Shown here: positions 10,837 to 24,999 of the stretch, piece by piece
Layout: the number at the start of each line of letters is the position of its first letter
How positions within the stretch are numbered: the first letter of the stretch is position 1
NCBI GenBank assembly: GCA_029706075.1
Contig: JAINUG010000020.1
Location: 3,363,625-3,427,624 of the forward strand
Direction of reading: 5' to 3'
Source of the DNA: Aldrovandia affinis
Lineage: Eukaryota; Chordata; Actinopteri; Notacanthiformes; Halosauridae
DNA length: 64,000 bases
The notes under the pieces: model-generated
The model's database searches: none
What the model was told of the DNA's origin: nothing
The model's input: only the letters and a program-made list of their open reading frames with translations
Made by a program: the position numbers and the translations under genes

Positions 10837-13800
10837 TGTACAGGGGTCACACTGTGGGGGAAAAAATTTTTTTATCCAGGAGATCAGTTTTCGGGAAAAT
10901 ATTGATTGGGTTATTCAAATGGCCTGTTATTACAGCATTGCCTGGGAGAAAAATACCAATTTGTGAAACCTGTTGAGCAGGATGTCCTGCAATCAGAAAT
11001 GACCGCAAAACCACATTGACCTCATTTTCCAAACTTTTAGAGTGTTAGTTTCATTGTACAAATTGTATTGTACAAATATGATATAAAACTCTGGAATTCA
11101 AGAATTTGAAGGGGGTACTCCTTTGAGTATAGCCAAAGATAATTCTGGGCAACCAAGGTCAGGCACACAAACCTGAGGTCCACTCCTGACGCTGCTTGGT
11201 GTCTGATGCACTCATCTCATATGTCCTGGTGAGCGTTTTTAGACAGAACATGCATCTCTTCCCATCTTTCTCCGGCAGCACCTGACAAACAAAGCATGTA
11301 CCCGGCAATATCAAATTATATTAAAAAATATATATTATTTAATTATGCTTATTGATTATTGCCATACAAACTAAAATAGATAAAGCCAATCATGTTATAA
11401 ATCAAGGATTCATAAAGTGGTGAGACATTATCAAAGGACAAGTGGCCTATCAGGTTAGGGAGTGAGTAGATTGTAGTGACCAAATTCAATCAATGTCAAA
11501 ATGCGAATTAAAAGTTAAAAAAACACAAATGCCGACATATATACACAATATATGCAGTCAGGTCCATAAGTATTTGGACAGTGACACAATTTATTATTTT
11601 GGCTCTCTACGCCAGCACAATGGATTTGAAATGAAACAATCAAGACTTTCAGCTTTAATTTAAGGGTTTTGTCAAAAATATTGTATGAACCGTGCAGGAA
11701 TGACAACAATTTTTATACATAGCCCCCCCAATTTTAGGGGCTCAAAAGTAATTGGAAAAACTAAGATAATCATAAATTAAATTGTCATTTTTAATACTTG
11801 GTTGCAAATCCTTTGCAGTCAATGACTGCCTGAAGTCTGGAACCCATAGACATCACCAGACGCTGGGTTTCTTCCCTGGTGATGCTCTGCCAGGCCTTTA
11901 CTGTCGCTGTCTTCAGTTCCTGCTTGTTCTTGGGGCATTTTGCTTTCAGTTTTGCCTTCAAAATGCATGCTCAATTGGATTCAGGTCAGGTGATTGATTT
12001 AGCCATTGCAGAACATTCCACTTCTTAAAAAAGTATTGGGTTGCTTTCGCAGTATGCTTCGGGTCATTGTCCATCTGCACTGTGAAGCGCCGTCCAATTA
12101 GTTTTTAAGCATTTAGCTGAATCTGGGGAACCATAAATACAAGGGAACCAGTTCCATTGTCAGCCATACATGCCCACGCCATAACACTACCTCCACCATG
12201 CTTCACAGATGAGGTGGTATGCTTTGGATCATGAGCAGTTCCGTCCCTTCTCCATACTCTTCTCTTCCCATCATTCTGGTACAAGTTGATCTTTGTCACA
12301 TCTGTCCATAGGATGTTGTTCCAGAACTGTACAGGCTTTTTTATAAGTTTTTTGCCAAACTCTAATCTGGTCTTCCTGTTTTTGAGGCTTAACAATGGTT
12401 TACATCTTGTGGTACACCCTCTGTATTTACTCTGGTGAAGTCTTCTCTTGATTGTTGACTTTGACACAGATACGCCTACCTCCTAGAGGGTGTTCTTGAT
12501 CTGGCTAAATGTTGTGAAGTGTTTTTTCTTCACCAGGGAAATAATTATTCTGTCATCCACCACAGTTGTTTTCCGTTGTCTTCCGGACCTTTTGGTGTTC
12601 CTGAGCTCACCAGTGCGTTATTTCTTTTTAACAATGTACCAAATAGTTGATTTGGCCATACCTAATGTTTTTGCTCTCTCTCTGATGGGTTTGTTTAGAT
12701 TTTTCAGCCTAATGATGGCTTGCTTCACTGGCAGTGGCAGCTCTTTGGACTTCATATTGAGAGTTAACAGCAACAGATTCCAAATGCAAATGCCACGCTT
12801 GAAATCAACTCTAATCAACTCTAGACCTTTTATCTGCTTATTTATAAATGAAATAATGATGGGATAACACACCTGGCCATGGAACAGCTGAGCAGCCAAT
12901 TGTCCAATTACTTTTGGTCCCTTAAAAGGGGGGCACATATAAAAAGTGCTGTAATTCCTACACCGTTCACCTGATTTGGATGTAAATACCCTCAAATTAA
13001 AGCTGAAAGTCTGCACTTTAATTCCAATATGCTGTGGTAGACAGCTAAAATAATAATAACTTTTTCAATGTCCAAATATTTATGGACCTGACTGTATTTC
13101 ACAGAATTGATAAGATGAAACTTGGTGGTAACCTCACAGGAGGTCAGAGTAGGTTTTTTTTTTGTATTTTTGCCTACACACAGAAGAGTTTTATGTAGTA
13201 TGGTAGACCCACACTGTAGAATAGGAGCTTCAGACCATGCTAACTAGGTTACTATTAATATATATGTAAGTACGTACAGTGAGCACCATAATTCATTGGA
13301 CAGTGACACATTTTTTGTTATTTTGGTTCTGTACTCAAACTCAAAGTGCTAGAGTACAGAATCAAAATAACAAAAAATGTGTCACTGTCCAATGAATTAT
13401 GGTGCTCACTGTAGGTAACTTATTCATATATGTTTGTACCCTCCCACCCAGCCAAACGGCCTCCTCAACTCCAGCACACCTCCACACAACAGTTGTAGTC
13501 CAGTGCAATGCTGCCCTTGCACTCTCTGCAGTCCTCGCTGACGTAGTAGGTCAGGATGCTGGGCCTAAGCTTGAACCAGCGCTCTGTCCAGTTCCTGCGT
13601 AGCTGTCCTTTTTTCCACAGGTAGCCCTGCACGTTCAAATACATACACAAATCAACACAAACAAACACAGATGTAAACATTAAAATGTATATAGAAAGAG
13701 CAAATATATAAATGTAGGCACACAGACTTGCGCAGACGCAGACAAAGACTTAACACACAAGCACACACACATACAATTTAGAGCTATGTTTATGCTTTTG

Positions 13801-16800
13801 TACAAACAATGCTGTTTGGTTGATATCTGATCTCAGAATGATAAAACTGCATTGAGATACATACTGTATTTAAACCGTTTATAACTGTATGCCTTTCAAA
13901 ATGTTTTTTGATGTCTTTTGATGGGCATAGGAAATACTTTACCTCTTTTAGTATTTCCCCCACTATTTCCATGTAGACTTTTTCAATTGCCATGCTCAGG
14001 GATTCCCTCTCAGAGCCTCTTGTCAGCTTCCCCGAATTAATCATGTCTAGAAAAGCCCAGACAGTAAGCCCATTCTGCTGTACAGAATCCTGGGAAATGC
14101 AGTCCTCCAGCTCCACACTGTTAAGCTCTGCATTCATGGCCATGCAGATCTTCTTAAGTAAATATTCTACCTGGATAACGGGGAAGAAATTAGGGAGAAA
14201 TTTGAATGCAGACAGACAGAAACAAACAAACAGGGCAGCTGACAACTGCAACACAAATCTGCCGCACAAATCCCTTCGTATAATCGAAGTTGTGTTTACA
14301 CATAGGGGATATGCTATTATGCCAAAACAGAGATTACATTTTTTCTTTAAATATGTTGAGCCCACAAAAAGCAGACCTTACTTTGCCATCTCTAAACCAC
14401 CCCAGCACACAACCCAGAGGCAGCATGGTACCTGTGTTAAAATGCCCTTTCTTTGATGTAAATGAAGTGCCATTCCATAGTCGATCTATACTGTATACAC
14501 CCAGTAAAGTAGATGGTAGCAATGAACCAAGAGGATGCTTGGCCTGTACCATCATAAACCACACATAAGAAGTACAATATTGTATATGTGTATTTGACAC
14601 ACTTCCCATTAGCAAATCAAGCTATGAATGATAACTATGGATTTTCTTTGCTGAAACATGCATCAAATGCATCAGCACCTTTGCTTTCTGATGACGTTTT
14701 GGTTTTTTAAATAGCTGAACCTGCATAAAATAACAGTTAGTTGAATTAAAAGACCAATCCTGGTCAAATTAAAAGTTGGCTTAAAACTGGATTCATTTCA
14801 ATTAGTCTGGTGATGAAGGGACAGTTGGTGAGGGCTGAAGGCTCACCTCCTCAGGAACCATGATTAAGGGGTATTTGTCCTCAGACAAGAAGTTGAAGAG
14901 GCACCAGAGGCGAAAGGAGTCTTTGGGCAAAAGGATCCTGCCGTTCTTCTCTGGGCGGTAGTTCTTCTTGGCGGTGAGGGTCCAACAGAGCTCATCAACG
15001 CTCTCCTTTACAAAAGACCCCTCCTTCACCTGCAAGCAGAGCGTCATCACCTGCTGGCATGGTAAGGTCACTAGCAGAGTGCAATCAAGCTATAGGTCAG
15101 AGGTGACCACATGTGATCCACATATTTATGGTCTTTGTTCACACTTGGTCCTGATGTACTTAATTGGAGCTACTGATTAACTATAAACCTGAATCTCTTG
15201 GTGATGAATGAAGACTGAATCACCTTCTTGTGATGTCTAAAGGCGTTTCTAAAACCCAAGGCCACTGTTGGCCACAGAGTGTGTGGGAGTATGAGGGTGA
15301 AGCAGTACCTTGTCCAGAATGTATTTGTTGAGGTAGGGCATGTACCCCTGGGTAGAGACGGGCCCATCATCGTCTTCCCTGAAATGATCCTCCAGGGCCA
15401 CTGGATCGTGTGGGATATTCAGGACCGTGCACAGATTGTGGGACAGGACCTGTGATCCATGGCACACCCAGACAGAGTCAACACAGGCACAAAGGAAAAC
15501 ACTGATGTGGTAAACATAGACAACACAGGAACACATAGACATACCAAACATGCGCAGGGGGACAAATCATATACAGGCACACAGGGATATATATAAATGA
15601 AAAACATAGGGATATATATATATATACCTGTATATATACAATGGGGGAAATAAGTATTGAACACATCAACATTTTGTCCAGTAAATGTATTTCCAATGAG
15701 CCTATTCAAGTGAAATTTGCAACAGACTTTGGTATTAACTAAAAAAATCCAGACAAAAAATCTACATTAAAGTCCATATGTAAATAAAGTTATGTGTAAT
15801 AAAGTGGAATGACATAGGAAAAACTTATTGAACACACTAACTGAAATTAATTTAATACTTAGTGGAGAAGCCTTTGTTTGTAATGACAGCTTCAAGGCGC
15901 TTTCTGTATGAAGTAACTAATCGCCCGCAGTATTCAGGTGTGATTTTGGCCCATTCCTCTACACAGATTGTCTTTAAATCTTGAAGATTGCGGGGGGCCC
16001 TCTTGTGAATCTGGATCTTCAGATGCTTCCACAAATGTTCAATTGGGTTTAAGTCAGGTGATTGACTGGGCCATTCCAACAAGTTGATTTTCTTTCTCTG
16101 AAACCAATTGCGAGTTTCCTTTGCTGTATGCTTTGGATCGTTGTCCTGCTGGAAGGTCCACCCACGTCTCATCCTCAGCATCCTGGTGGATGGCAGCAGG
16201 TTCATCTCAAGAATCTCTCTGTACATGGCTCCATTCATTGTTCCTTCAATGATATGAAGTCTGCCAGTACCACGAGAGGAGAAACAGCCCCACATCATGT
16301 AAAGTTCTACATGTGGGGAATAAAAACATAGGACAGGATTATTTTATGGGAGGTAGAAAACTAGAATGTGCACACGTAGAAAAAGACCTAGGAGTCCTAG
16401 TTGATCAAAGCTTGTCAGGGACTGGTCAATGTGCGGTAGCAGTTAAAAAGCCAACAGGATGCTGGGATACATAGCCAAGAGTATAGAGTACAAATCGAAG
16501 GAGATCATACGCACCCTATACAATGCCCTTGTTAGGCCACACTTGGAATATTGTGTGCAGTTCTGGGGACCGCATTACAAAAATATATAGATGCGCTGGA
16601 AAAGGTCCAAAGACGGGCAACCAGACTGATTCCAGGCATAAAAGACAAGTGTTATGAGGAAAGGCTAGAGATGCTTGGACTGTTCAAGCTTAGTAAAAGG
16701 AGACTTAGGGAGATTTGATTGAGGCTTTTAAATTTATTAAAGGAATTAACAAAGTGAATTTTAGGAAATTATTCAAGTTGAGTTCGGTTAGCAGAACGAG

Positions 16801-19800
16801 GGGCATAAATGGAAACTGACAAAGGGTAAATTTCACACGGACACTAGGAAATATTTTTCACACAGAGAGTGATCAATGCGTGGAATAGCTTGCCTGGACA
16901 TGTAGTAGAGGCTGAGACACTAGGGGTATTCAAGGCTAGGCTCGATCCAGTGTTAGACACTCTAGCCTTTGGATAAACTAAGCATGTGAGCAGATTAGTG
17001 GTAGGAACGGACGAGCAGTGTTGGGCTGAATGGCCTGTTCTCGTCTCCCCCTTATGTTATGTTATGTTATATGTTATGATACTTCCACCTCCAAACTTCA
17101 CTGTTGGTATAGTGTTATTCGGGTGATGTGCAGTGCCATTTCTCCTCCAAACATGGTGTGTTGTGTGACAGCCAAAAAGTTCAATTTTGGTCTCATCTAA
17201 CCAGAGTACATGCTCCCAGTAGTTCACTAGCTTGTCCAAATGTTGTTTGGCAAACTTTAAACGAGCTTCAACATGTCTTTTTTTCAGTAGTGGAGTCTTG
17301 CGGGCTGAGCGTGCACAGAGGCCATGGCGGTGGAGTGCATTGCCTACTGTCCTTTCTGTCACAGTTGTACCTGCTGCCTCCAAGTCTTTCTGGAGCTCTT
17401 TCCTAGTGGTCCTTTGCTCTTTGGCTACTCTTCTAAGTATCCTTCTGACTCCCTGATCAGAAATCTTGCGAGGCGCTCCTGTGCGTGGCCGGTTGATGGT
17501 GGAGTGATTATCCACTTACGGATAATGCCCCCAATGGTGCTTACTGGAAGATTCAGAAGTTGTGAAATACGTCTGTAGCCAATTCCATTTTCATGTTTTG
17601 CAACAATCTGGTTGCGAAGGTCTTGAGAGAGCTCTTTGCTTTTACCCATCATTAGATGTTTCTTGTGTGGCACCTTGGTAACGAAAAAAACCTTTTATAG
17701 CCCATCAATATATTCTAACCCAGCTGACATGAATTAGCACAGATTGGAGGTAGAGTTGCCTCCTAATTAGTTTTCAGCTGGTTCCTTGCCTTTCCTTGCT
17801 GTGGTGTACTGCTTTTTCTTAGTGTGTTCAATACTTTTTTCCTGTTGCATTCGACTTTATTACACATAACTTTATTTACATATGGACTTTAATGTTTAGA
17901 TTTTTTGTCTGGATTTTTTGAGTTAATACAAAAGTCTGGTGCAAATTTCACTTGAATAGGCTCATTGGAAATACATTTACTGGACAAAATGTTGATGTGT
18001 TCAATACTTATTTCCCCCATTGTATATATATATATATCCTTAACACCCTACAGGGTTTAATTGTAAGTGTTACATGGAGTAGTGCAAACCAAGAGACAGA
18101 TCCAAGGTCAAATGTACCAAAAATTGCTTTAATTAAAGGGAACTCCACTCAATAACTCAAAATCTCTCAAAACAAAAGGTTCCTTCCGCTCTGGGGAGCT
18201 AACCCCTTACCCAAAGCCTCCAAATCGTGGCTGGTCAAACAGACTAAACAGGCTTCCTTTCCACGTTCCGAACACTCCCAACAACTTGTCTCCTCTTCTC
18301 TCTCCGTTTCTCTCCCTCCACTCCCTGTCTTCATGAGGGGAAACCTGGCCCCTTTTATTCACGGTTGATTGGGTGATAATTAGTTGATTAGTTGCAGGTG
18401 GCAGTCGTTTTGGTCCTGTGGGGTCGGGGTGTGCCCAGTAGATGGCACCATTCTAACCCCTCCACCTGGCTCTGCTTGCCAGGTTGCCACAATATAAATA
18501 TATATAACATGTAGAGAGATATGCAGTGAGCACCATAGTTCATTGGACAGTGACACATTTTTTGTTATTTTGGTTGCCAAATGTGCCAAACTAGATTGAA
18601 AGAATACAATGACAATGAGATTGAAGTGCAGACTGTCAGCTTTAATTTGAGGGTATTTTCATCCATATCGGATGAACCGTTTAGAAATGATAGAATCTTT
18701 TGTACATAGTCCCCCCCCATTTTCAGGCACCATAATTCATTGGACAGTTTAACATAATGTCATTTTTAATATTTGGTCGCATATCCTTTGCATGCAATGA
18801 CTGTTTGAAATCTGCAACGTATAGACATCACCAGATGCTGGGTATCTTCCCTGGCGATGCTCTGCCAGGCCTGTACTACAGCCATCTTCTGTTCCTGCTT
18901 TTTTCAGGGGCTTTTTGCCTTCAGTCTCCTCTTCAGCATGTAAAATGCATGTTCAATTGGATTCAGATCCGGTGATTGACTCGGCCAGTCAAGGATTTTC
19001 CACGGTCATGAAGTGCCATCTAATGAGTTTGGAGGCATTTGGTTTTGTTTGAGCAGATAAAATATTTTTGTAGACTTCAGAATTAATTGTTCTACTTCTG
19101 TCTGCAGTGAGCCCGTTCCACTGGCGGCCATACAGGCCCAAGCCATAACACCCCCTCCACCATGTTTCACGGATGAGGTGGTATGCTTTGGATCATGGGC
19201 ATTTCCTTTTTTTCTCCACACTTTCCTCTTTCCATCACTCTGGTACATGTTAATCTTTGTCTGATCTGTCCATTTTGTTCCAGAACTCTTGGGGCTCTTT
19301 TAGGTGATTTTTGGCAAACTGTAATCTCGCCTTTCTGTTCTTCAGGCTTATCAGTGGTTTGCATCTTGCATCAGTGGTTAGCACCCTCTGTAGTCCTGCT
19401 GGTGTAGTCTTTTATGTATGGTAGACTTTGACACATCTACACCTGCATCCAGGAGAGTGTTTTTGATCTGTTGGGCCATTGTCAGGGGAGTTTTCTTCAC
19501 CATAGAGAGTATTCTCCGGTCATCTGTACGTCTACCGGTCTACCGGGTCTACCGGGTCTTTTGACATAATTGAGTTCACCAGTTGTTTTTTTCTTGTTAA
19601 TGATGAACCAAACTGTTGACTTGAGCATGCACAGGGTTTTTGCAATGTTCCTGATTGATTCATTTTCATTTCTGAGCCTTATGGCAGCCAGCTTCATTTG
19701 CATCGACACTGCTGTCTTCCTCATGTCGTCACACCCCAACAACAATCTCCAAAGGCAATTGCAAAGTCTAGAATCAAGACTAGACATCAACAGCTTTCTT

Positions 19801-22800
19801 CTGCATTCACTAACGACACAGATGAATACACCCGCCTAACGAAACACATCTGTGAAGCCAATTCAACAAATACTAGTAGTACCTTAAAATGGGGGGACCA
19901 TGTACAGAAGATGCTGTCATTTCTAAACGGTTCATCCGATATGGATGAAAATACCCTCAAATTAAAGCTGACAGTCTGCACTTCAACCTCCTTGTATCCT
20001 TTCAAATTCAAAGTGCTAGAGTACAGAACCAAAATAACAAAAAATGTGTCACTGTCCAATTAATTATGGTGCTCACTGTATATACAGTCGGTATATATAA
20101 ACTTGACATTTTAAGTTTGACGGAGACTTGGCTTAGACCTGATGAGTACATAGCATTAAATGCATCTACCCCAGTTGGATACTCTAGTTGTCACAACCCT
20201 CGACAGTCAGGCAGAGGTGGCGGTGTGGCTGTTATTTTTGACACTAGACTACGCCTTACTAAGAAATCTTTAAACACATTCCCTTCATTTGAAGTGCTTT
20301 CCCTGGGCTCCATACAGACTAATGTAGATAATAGATCTGCATTTACTTCATCTTTTATACTAGCTACTATCTACAGACCCCCTGGACCCTATGCTGTTTT
20401 CCTCTCAGAGTTTTCTGACTTTTTATCAAACCTAGCAGTTATGGCAGATAAAGTTGTGATTATAGGCGACTTTAATATTCATGTTGATAATGGAAATGAT
20501 TCTCTAGTGAAGGCTTTTGCTTCTATTCTTGACTCCGTTGGTTTTGTCCAAAATGTGTCTGGGCCGACTCATTGTCATCAACATACACTGGACTTAGCTT
20601 TATCCTACGGTATTAGCATTAGCAATCTAGTTGTCTCTCCTCATAATCCTGTGCTCTCTGACCATTTCCTTATTACGTTTGAAATTCATGCTACCACTGC
20701 TATTAGATCAAAACCAGTGTTCTACTTTAGTCGCTCCCTAAATTCCTCTACCATACCTAACTTTGTCAGCCTGTTCCAAGAATCATTTACTGTTAATCAG
20801 GATCCCACTAGTCTACAATCTATTGATCAGCTGACTGACAATCTAAATTACACCCTGCGCAACACACTTGATGCTGTTGCGCCTCTCAAAAAAAAAAAAC
20901 TAGCCAAAAGAAGCTTGCACCATGGTATACTGACCACACACGTGCTCTTAAACAAGCTTCTCGCAAGTTGGAACGTAAGTGGCGATCCACCAAATTAGAA
21001 GTATTTTATTCTGCCTGGAAAGACAGTCTGGTACAGTACAAATATGCTCTCTCCTCCGCAAGGTCAACCTATTTGTCTGATCTGATTGAGCGTAATAAGA
21101 ATAATCCAAAATTTATTTTTGATACAGTGGCCAAACTGACAAAGAACCAGACTGAAACCAATGCTAAGCCTCCGGCAGCCCATAATAGTAATGATTTCAT
21201 GAACTTTTTCTCTGAGAAGATTGAGAAAATTAGAGATGAAATTTCTAAAATGGCACCTTCTGCTGTAGCGGACACTGATCAGAAAGCACAGGCTTATCAG
21301 GACAGGGGTCCTATGGCTACTCTTGAGTTTTTTAGTGCTCTGGAGTGGACTGAATTTTCTAAATTGGTTATGTCCTCCAAACCATCTACTTGTCAATTAG
21401 ACCCAATCCCAACAAAACTTGTTAAAGAACTTCTTCCTGTTATGGGGCAATCCATGCTAGACATTATTAATCTGTCTCTTTCATCAGGCTATATGCCAAA
21501 TTCTCAAAAAGTGGCAGTAATTAAGCCACTTTTAAAGAAACCAAACCTTGACCCAGAAAATCTCAGTAACTACAGGCCAATTTCTAATCTTTCTTTTCTC
21601 TCAAAAATTCTAGAGAAAGCTGTAGCTCAGAGACTGACTTCGTTCCTGACATCAAATGACATCTATGAAACTTTTCAGTCAGGATTTAGGCAACACCATA
21701 GCACTGAGACTGCTCTTATTAAAGTTGTCAATGACTTACTGATATCAGCTGACTGTGGATGTGTCTCTATTCTTGTGCTTTTGGACTTAAGTGCTGCGTT
21801 TGACACAATAGACCACCAAACTCTTCTGAGCAGACTTGAAAACCTAGTTGGACTGCGTGGACAGGCACTCTCCTGGTTTAAATCCTACCTATCAGATAGA
21901 TATCAATTTGTGCAGTTAAATGACGAGCCCTCTGCTCTCATCAAGGTGGAATATGGCATCCCTCAAGGTTCTGTTTTGGGGCCATTATTGTTCTCCCTTT
22001 ACATGTTGCCACTTGGTGATGTCATTCGTAAACATGGCGTACATTTTCACTGCTACGCAGATGACACACAATTATACCTATCAATGAAACCTGGCGAAGG
22101 ACAATTCGAACAGTTGGAGGCCTGTTTTAAAGACATAAAAGACTGGATGTCAGATAATTTTCTATTGCTGAATACTGATAAAACAGAGATGTTGGTCCTG
22201 GGGCCCAAAAACCTCAGAAGAGGGTTATCTGATTTATCTCTTAATCTGGATGGTTGCTCTGTTGCTGCAAGTTTGGCGGTAAAAGACCTTGGTGTTACTA
22301 TAGATCCTGGTCTCTCATTTGATAGTCACATCAAAAACATTTCCAGAGTAGCCTTTTTTCACCTGAGGAATATTGCCAAAATTAGGGGCTTCCTGTCATT
22401 AATAGATGCAGAAAAATTGGTACATGCCTTTGTTACATCTAGATTAGATTATTGCAATGCATTACTGTCTGGCTGTTCCAATGCCTCACTCAGGAGCCTA
22501 CAACTCGTACAGAATGCTGCTGCAAGGATCCTGACTAGAACAAAGAAATATGAGCACATTAGTCCTGTGTTAGCGTCACTTCACTGGCTTCCTATAAACT
22601 ATCGTGTAGACTATAAGGTACTCCTCTTAACTTATAAGGTGTTGCATGGACTTGCACCCTCTTACTTGACGGATCTACTTCATCCGTACAATCCCCCACG
22701 TTCACTTCGCTCACAAGATGCAGGCAACTTGGTAGTCCCTAGAATATCAAAAAATACAGCAGGTGGCAGAGCTTTCTCCTATAGAGCTCCTTTACTGTGG

Positions 22801-24968
22801 AACAGTCTACCCATCTCTGTGAAGGAGTCAGACACGGTCTCAATTTTCTAGGTTAAAAGAATTAGTCTAGGTTAAAAACGCATCTCTTTAGTCTCTCTTA
22901 TAGTCATTAGGTGCAGATGTGGAGGGCGTAGCAATAGAGCCTTCTGGTGCAATGAGCTATCCTTACTGTCACCAATCATAAGTGATGATCCGCCCCTATC
23001 AGGACTGCTGATGATGTGGTGGGATGGTCTCTGAGTGCCCTCATGGCTGCGTGCTCCTGTGCCACTCACCTAATTAGTTATGCTGCCTAGATTACTTCTG
23101 CTGGTGCAAAAGTGTTATCACTACTCTTCCCCTGATCCGGCGTGATATTTATCATAGTCATAATTGCACCTTTCCTCTTTTCTCCCGGCTCCGTGGCACC
23201 TGCCCGGAGCTCACCTGCCCCAGAGTCAACCCCCACCCCTGCCATGTGTTAGCCGGATGCCGCTGGCCCAGACCCTAGCTGCTGGTTCCATCCCCCGCCC
23301 TGCCCTGGTATCTGGAGGGATGAGGTCCACCCCACTCCTACACTTAGAATGCCCTTCCAGTGGTCTGTTAAGCCACATGAGCCTCAAGGACTATTTGTGT
23401 TGTTTTTCTCTGTATCCCACAATTTTCCAGGAGTTCATCTCGACCGCCTTTTAAGGGGTCAGGGAATAATTTTCCAGTTTCCTACATTGGCTCCAATGGT
23501 TTTCTGTTTTTTTGATTCCCTCTGGAAAATGCCAATTGTGAAGCGCTGTGTGACAACCTGTTTGTAAATGGCGCTATACAAAAATAAAGATTGATTGATT
23601 GATATATATTTTCACATTTTATTTTCTTACTTAATGGAATCAAAATGGATTTAAATGGGATCTCTTGCCACTGATCAACACAAAATACTCTATAATGTCA
23701 AATAAAATAAAAACGTAAAGGTTTTTCTTACTTAAGTACAAATAAAAAACATATAATAATTGATTCCATAAGTACTCACCCCTCTTGATGGAAAACAGAG
23801 GGAAAACCTTCTGTCCAGTTCATCCCAAACAAGATTGATGGGGTTTAAGTCTGGAGACTGTGCTGGCCATTCCATAATTTGAAGCCTACCGTCTTGTTCT
23901 TTTCTTCTAAGGTAGTTCTGACATAGCCTGGAGGTATGTTTTGGGTCATTATCTTGCTGTAGGATGAACCCCTGACCAACTAGACGTAGACCAGAGGGTA
24001 TTGCATGGCACTGCAAAATGCTGTGGTAGCCCTTTTGGTTCAGGGTGCCAGTCACTCTGTGCAAGTTGCCGACTCTGGATCCAGCAAAAGAGCCCCAGAC
24101 CATCACGCTTTCTCCTCCATGTTTGACAGTTGGTGTCACACACTGAGGAACCATCCTTTTCGCCTACTCGACGGTGTACAAAAACCCTGTGTGATGAACC
24201 GAAGATTTCACATTTTGACATTGTCCATAAGACCTTCTTCCAGTCTTCAGTAGTCCACTGATGGTGCTTCATAGCCCAGGAAAGCCTCTTTTTCTTATTT
24301 TGCCATCTTAGCAATGGCTTTCTTACTGCCACTAGACCTGTCAAACCTGCAGCTCAAAGTCTTCTCTTCACAGTTGAAACTGAGACTTCCTTACTTTGAC
24401 TAGTGTTAAGCTGTGCTTGAAGCTGTTGTCCTGTGAGTCGCCTATCACACAAGCTGTTGACTCTCAGAAACTTGTCTTCTGATTTTGTTGTGTGATTTTG
24501 TTTGTGGCTTGTTTGTCTTTGGGTCTGCCAGACCTCTTCCTGTCAGAGTTTCCTCCAGTTTTCTTGCCATTATGATAGCAATATACTACTTCCTGCAGTG
24601 CAATATTGTCCAAATAATGCTTCAGAGGGTGTAGTAACACAGTCTGTTCCAACACTGCTTTTATACAGACAGAGGGTTTGTAAATAATCAACAAAAGTTG
24701 GGACACCTGTAGGAATTGTTTGCATCAACTTTCAAGGCTTAATTTACTTCCATTGCTGCAGAACAGCTGTAAGTTGTTAAGTTGAACATTACTTGTTCCC
24801 TGAAAAGGGCCTTTTATTATAACTCTGAAATTTACATAATTACATAGTTTTTGGTAACCTAAACTTTTTTTTTACCGCTTACCCTTGTACCATTTCAGGT
24901 TAAATTCAACTGTTTAAATTTCAGTAAAAACTAAAAAAATAGGGGTGTTCTAAACCGTTTGACCGGTA

Positions 24969-24999
<31 letters not shown>

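Larger units (their letters stand above)
15639..18022 (-). mobile_element. Tc1-like transposon split by a LINE insertion
   Basis: The TIRs CAATGGGGGAAATAAGTATT (15639) and AATACTTATTTCCCCCATTG (18022) continue for about 80 bp and are flanked by TA on both sides. Removing the insert at 16300-17075 leaves about 1.6 kb, the usual Tc1 size. It lies in def6 intron 1. Confidence 0.9.
20085..23614 (+). mobile_element. L2-clade-like LINE, 5' truncated, nearly intact reverse transcriptase
   Basis: A 3.5 kb element in def6 intron 1, sense strand opposite to the gene. It starts inside the endonuclease ([16 protein letters not shown]) directly beside the Tc1 copy. It has an RT/maturase-like C-terminal region and a 3' UTR ending GGCGCTATACAAAAATAAAG followed by (ATTG)n. 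The RT motifs and this tail are typical of fish L2-type LINEs. No clear target duplication was identified. Confidence 0.88.
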
